A stretch of DNA of 26,932 nucleotides from Verrucomicrobiota bacterium (GTDB lineage: Bacteria > Chlamydiota > Chlamydiia > Chlamydiales > JAEYWL01), in contig JAEYWL010000127.1 in assembly GCA_023428915.1 (NCBI GenBank), forward strand, positions 1 to 26,932, written 5' to 3'. The notes below the pieces were generated by a model. The model made no database searches, had not been told where the DNA came from, and saw only the letters and a list, made by a program, of their open reading frames with translations. The position numbers and the translations under genes are program-made. Shown in pieces: positions 24,490 through 26,932 of the stretch; the stretch's first letter is position 1, and every line of letters begins with the position of its first letter.

Positions 24490-26040
24490 TTAAGGAGCAG
24501 ATTTTTGCAGACGGCTGTCTAGCCAATTGTCAGGTAAAAGCTCGTGGAGCTTTTGATTGCTGTGAGACATAATTCTGCGCATGATATCTTCTAAGTACTC
24601 ACGAGGATTGATGCCTAAACCGCGGCAAGTTTGTACTAGAGAAAAAAGAATAGCTCCAGCCTCGCCTCCATCAGGACTGCCAAAGAACAGCCAGTTTTTA
24701 CGACCTATGGCAAGTGGTCTTATAGCTCTTTCTGCTACGTTGTTATCCAATCGGGAAAATGCATGCTGTGTGTAATTCTTCAAGTAAGGAATAAGGCTGC
24801 AAAAGTAACCCATAGCCTCTTTTAGTTTGGATTTAGGTAAGATTTTGCCATCTAAGAGCCTGCCTTTAATTTTGTCGATAAGGGCATCAATAATGGGGAT
24901 CTCTTTTTCTTGCCTAATTTTCAAACGTTCATCTGGTGAACGCGCCCATGCGACTCGTTCAAGCATAAAAAGATGACGGATTTTCATTAAAACCCATTGC
25001 CTAAATTCCGGGTCGCCGGCCTCTGCTTCAAAAAACTTTCGCCTGATATGGCTAAAACAAGGAAACCAAGTGACGATTTTCTGCTCTGCTAGTTTTTGAT
25101 AAGCTGCATACTTATCCGAGTGCAGTCCCCCACGGTAATTTTTAAGTATGTCTAACACATTGTTGTGACAACGATCTTCCTTAAAGGAGTAAATCCTATA
25201 TACCGGATTTGCTTCATTGCCTCCAACTACTACCCACATATATGCCTGCTTGCATTTTACAGGTTCTAAAAGTTTTACGGGGCTTTCATCTATGTAGATA
25301 TTCTTGCTAGCTAAAACCCTTTTTAGCATTTCGTTATAAAGAGGTTTAAGAGCTTTTGCAGAACGAACAACCCATTGAGAAAGTAGTTTACGGCTAATGC
25401 CAATTCCATCCCGCTTAAGGATTTCAGCTATACGACAAAGAGGTAAATGGCCGGCAAATTTCTTAGTAATAATTTCAGCAAGTAGGGTTTCATCTGCACG
25501 GCATTTGGGAAGTAGGCTGTCTGGAAGAGAAGCTGTTAAAATGCCTGCTTCTTCTTTATGTGGATTGGCATATTTGGGGCGAATAATTTCTTTGATATAG
25601 AAATAGCCTGGATCGTGAGCTAGCTTATGGGAAATTTCTACTCCAATTTGAACAAGCGCCTCTCCTGTTTCATGGCAAACTTTTTGGTCTTCTGGAATAT
25701 CGAGCAAGGTTGTCTTAACAGGCAGATCATCCGGCAGGGTAATTTTATCTTGTCCATCGCGTTGTGGTTTTTTACGCGTATGTGTAACTACAATCTTTTT
25801 CTCTTCTTCTTTTGTCTGCTGAGTTTCAAAACCATCAAAAACGAGTTGTTGGGAATTTAAGTCTGAGACTATTCTTTCTGAACGCTTACCAAAGATTTGT
25901 CGCTTAAACCATTCTAATTGTTCTTTAAGATGGCGAACTTCATTTTGTAGTTGAACAACCTCTTCAGTTCGTACTGCTATTTGCTCAAGAAGATATTCTT
26001 GGCTCTTGTTGAATTGTGAAGTGCTTTCGGATGTTGTCAT
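24490..26040 (-). CDS. tnpC: IS66-family transposase TnpC
   Basis: The DDE transposase of the IS66 element, 516 residues. Residues about 20-55 form the leucine-zipper-like N-terminal helix ending in WFKRQIFGKRSER, the IS66 signature. The zinc-finger segment near 120-165 keeps the GEALVQIGVE and RPKYA frame but has only one of the four usual cysteines (C122), so it probably does not bind zinc. The catalytic triad is complete: D251 (IYIDESPVK), D309 (LHSDKYAAY) and E437 (NNVAERAIRP). The C-terminal helix pair GRKNWLFFGSPDGGEAGA and CRGLGINPREYLEDI is normal. No stop or frameshift interrupts it. It lies 59 bases after tnpB. The enzyme is expected to be active if tnpA and tnpB are made. Confidence 0.95.
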   Translation of the reverse strand: MTTSESTSQFNKSQEYLLEQIAVRTEEVVQLQNEVRHLKEQLEWFKRQIFGKRSERIVSDLNSQQLVFDGFETQQTKEEEKKIVVTHTRKKPQRDGQDKITLPDDLPVKTTLLDIPEDQKVCHETGEALVQIGVEISHKLAHDPGYFYIKEIIRPKYANPHKEEAGILTASLPDSLLPKCRADETLLAEIITKKFAGHLPLCRIAEILKRDGIGISRKLLSQWVVRSAKALKPLYNEMLKRVLASKNIYIDESPVKLLEPVKCKQAYMWVVVGGNEANPVYRIYSFKEDRCHNNVLDILKNYRGGLHSDKYAAYQKLAEQKIVTWFPCFSHIRRKFFEAEAGDPEFRQWVLMKIRHLFMLERVAWARSPDERLKIRQEKEIPIIDALIDKIKGRLLDGKILPKSKLKEAMGYFCSLIPYLKNYTQHAFSRLDNNVAERAIRPLAIGRKNWLFFGSPDGGEAGAILFSLVQTCRGLGINPREYLEDIMRRIMSHSNQKLHELLPDNWLDSRLQKSAP

Positions 26041-26099
26041 GAGTTGTATTTTATTACAAAACCCAAAGAATGAAGAGTAAAAACTTCAAAAAATCACCT

Positions 26100-26432
26100 T
26101 TATAATATACTGTAGCGAGCTTGCAGTTTTCTAGGTGTAATCCCTTCTAATAACATTAAAAGTGTTCTGCGATCAATTTCGCTTTTTTCTCCCCATTTCC
26201 AGGCAAACGTTCCTTTTTCAAGGCGCTTAAACCAGATGACCAAGCCATCATTATCCCAAAAAAGCACTTTCATATGATCTCTTCGCCGATTAAGAAAAAT
26301 AAAAAGAGCACCTGTCAATAACTCACTTGGAAAAAGCTCTTCAATAATAGCACTTAACCCCTCAAAGCTTTTACGCATGCTTACTGGATGCTGGCACAGA
26401 AAAAGGCGTGTATTACCTGGAATAGCTAACAT
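26100..26432 (-). CDS. tnpB: IS66-family accessory protein TnpB
   Basis: A 110-residue protein matching IS66 Orf2. The family pattern is visible throughout: RLFLCQHPVSMRKSFEGLSA near the N-terminus, LTGALFIFLNRRRDHMKVLFWDNDG in the middle, and the C-terminal WFKRLEKGTFAWK. It is required with TnpA and TnpC for IS66 transposition, and its mechanism is not understood. Its start overlaps the end of tnpA by seven bases, so translation is likely coupled. Full length. Confidence 0.93.
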   Translation of the reverse strand: MLAIPGNTRLFLCQHPVSMRKSFEGLSAIIEELFPSELLTGALFIFLNRRRDHMKVLFWDNDGLVIWFKRLEKGTFAWKWGEKSEIDRRTLLMLLEGITPRKLQARYSIL

Positions 26433-26731
26433 GTTTTAAGCACTTCCAGGCATGGCTTTAAGGTAGATGAATCAAAATGTTCAGTAAGGTGGATACTGTA
26501 CTCTTTATAGCTAAGTATAATCGCGGGTTTAGGTCTCTTATCTTCGATCTGAACAAAAGATGTGTGAGTTATAGAGTCATTAGGAAAGAGCGTTTTTTGC
26601 CAGTAATGGAAATTCTGGAAAGCAACTCCATTTTGACGACACCATGAAGGTATAGAAAGACCGCTGCTGCGTTGTTCAAGAATTTTCTTTTTCCATTGTA
26701 ATTTTCGCTCTTCTGAGAGCCCTCTTGCCAT
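26426..26731 (-). CDS. tnpA: IS66-family accessory protein TnpA
   Basis: A 101-residue protein of the IS66 Orf1 type, related to the helix-turn-helix part of IS3-type OrfA proteins. The segment EERKLQWKKKILEQRSSG then LSIPSWCRQNGVAFQNFHYW is the DNA-binding helix-turn-helix, with the usual W-C-x-x-x-x-V and Y-W. The C-terminal half is variable (FVQIEDKRPKPAIILSYKE). It is the first gene of the element, and its start lies 74 bases inside the right end. AGGAGG (reverse complement of CCTCCT at 26737-26742) lies five bases before the ATG and is a strong ribosome site. Confidence 0.9.
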   Translation of the reverse strand: MARGLSEERKLQWKKKILEQRSSGLSIPSWCRQNGVAFQNFHYWQKTLFPNDSITHTSFVQIEDKRPKPAIILSYKEYSIHLTEHFDSSTLKPCLEVLKTC

Positions 26732-26781
26732 AAATCCTCCTGCATTTACAGAAGAAAATAGAAGACGTGGCGTATTTGCAG

Positions 26782-26805
26782 AAGATGGTTAGATTAGACG
26801 GTTAC
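26782..26805. repeat. IS66 terminal inverted repeat (tnpA end)
   Basis: Read on the minus strand it starts GTAACCGTC and ends CCATCTT, matching the tnpC end at 17 of 24 bases. The junction at 26805/26806 interrupts the reading frame of a second transposase. Confidence 0.75.
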
Positions 26806-26932
26806 CTTCAAGTCCAACATATTCTCCGCTAATTATTTGACCAATGTAACAAGGGTGACGCTTCCAAAAAATACACCCATTTGAACATACTTTTCTTATG
26901 ACAAACTTATTCTGATCATATTCTGGAGAATG
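26789..26932 (-). pseudogene. C-terminal piece of an IS481-type transposase cut by the IS66 element
   Basis: The minus strand from the window edge is open for 47 codons, ending at a stop (26791-26789) inside the IS66 end. The residues read YDQNKFVIRKVCSNGCIFWK, then a short link and GEYVGLE. This is the pattern of the small beta domain that ends IS481/rve transposases (V-x-x-V-x-x-N-G-x-I-x-W near GEYVGLEE). The match stops exactly where IS66 begins (26806), after GLE, where the family normally continues with about 30 more residues. The transposase is therefore truncated by the insertion. Its catalytic part lies beyond the right edge and cannot be judged. Confidence 0.7.

Larger units (their letters stand above)
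24457..26805 (-). mobile_element. IS66-family insertion sequence, about 2.35 kb
   Basis: The element has three genes, tnpA, tnpB and tnpC, in the standard IS66 order, reading right to left. Both ends begin GTAA-x-CG, as IS66 ends usually do. The 24-base terminal repeats agree at 17 positions, including the block CCATCTT at 18-24. All three genes appear full length, so the copy may be active. The eight bases outside each end are GAAGATGC and CTTCAAGT, which do not match, so no target-site duplication is visible. The element may have suffered a flanking deletion, or the two ends may come from different insertions. Confidence 0.85.

Noticed and set aside
1..26932. tRNA, rRNA or riboswitch genes
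   Set aside because: No cloverleaf, rRNA core or known riboswitch consensus was noticed by reading. A covariance-model search was not possible here.

Overview
The window most likely comes from a chlamydia-related (environmental, Parachlamydiales-type) bacterium. The left end has the type III secretion order sctJ - sctK-position gene - sctL on one strand, which matches chlamydial cdsJ-CT560-cdsL. The primary sigma factor is of the short sigma-66 type. A 1124-residue class B penicillin-binding protein has a very large insert in front of its active serine, a size I recall for chlamydial PBP2 (CT682). No database search was possible, so this assignment is inference.

Layout. (1) 1-2549, minus strand: a tight type III secretion operon, with the first five codons of a further gene at the left edge. 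(2) 2550-2952: a 403-base gene-free stretch with a terminator-like hairpin and degenerate short repeats. (3) 2953-6917, minus strand: an iron-sulfur DinG-type helicase downstream of rpoD, 62 bases apart, with a hairpin between them. rpoD has a good candidate promoter followed by a perfect 16-base palindrome. (4) 7138-12964, plus strand: a five-gene operon with acyl-CoA dehydrogenase, acyl-CoA carboxylase beta subunit, an AtuA-type protein split into two genes, and an enoyl-CoA hydratase. This resembles parts of leucine/isovalerate (liu) or acyclic terpenoid (atu) catabolism. No biotin-carboxylase alpha subunit and no HMG-CoA lyase are in the window. (5) 13264-14805: a full-length 2-isopropylmalate synthase without other leucine genes. 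(6) 14978-18352: the large PBP2. (7) 18639-24385: an accessory region with a Sec-signal-bearing RHS/YD-repeat protein whose C-terminal tip looks like a polymorphic toxin. An 87-residue gene follows through a TAATG stop-start overlap and is the probable immunity gene. (8) 24457-26805: an intact-looking IS66-family element (tnpA, tnpB, tnpC, terminal inverted repeats). Its right end sits against the 3' part of an IS481-type transposase, whose reading frame is lost at the IS border.

How the parts fit. The left half carries conserved chlamydial functions: secretion, transcription and DNA repair. The middle operon suggests breakdown of a branched acyl-CoA, perhaps host-derived. The right end is a mobile, toxin-bearing region. 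The most interesting items are the RHS tip with its coupled partner gene, the partial Atu/Liu-like operon with its split AtuA, the unusual PBP2, and the nested transposons.
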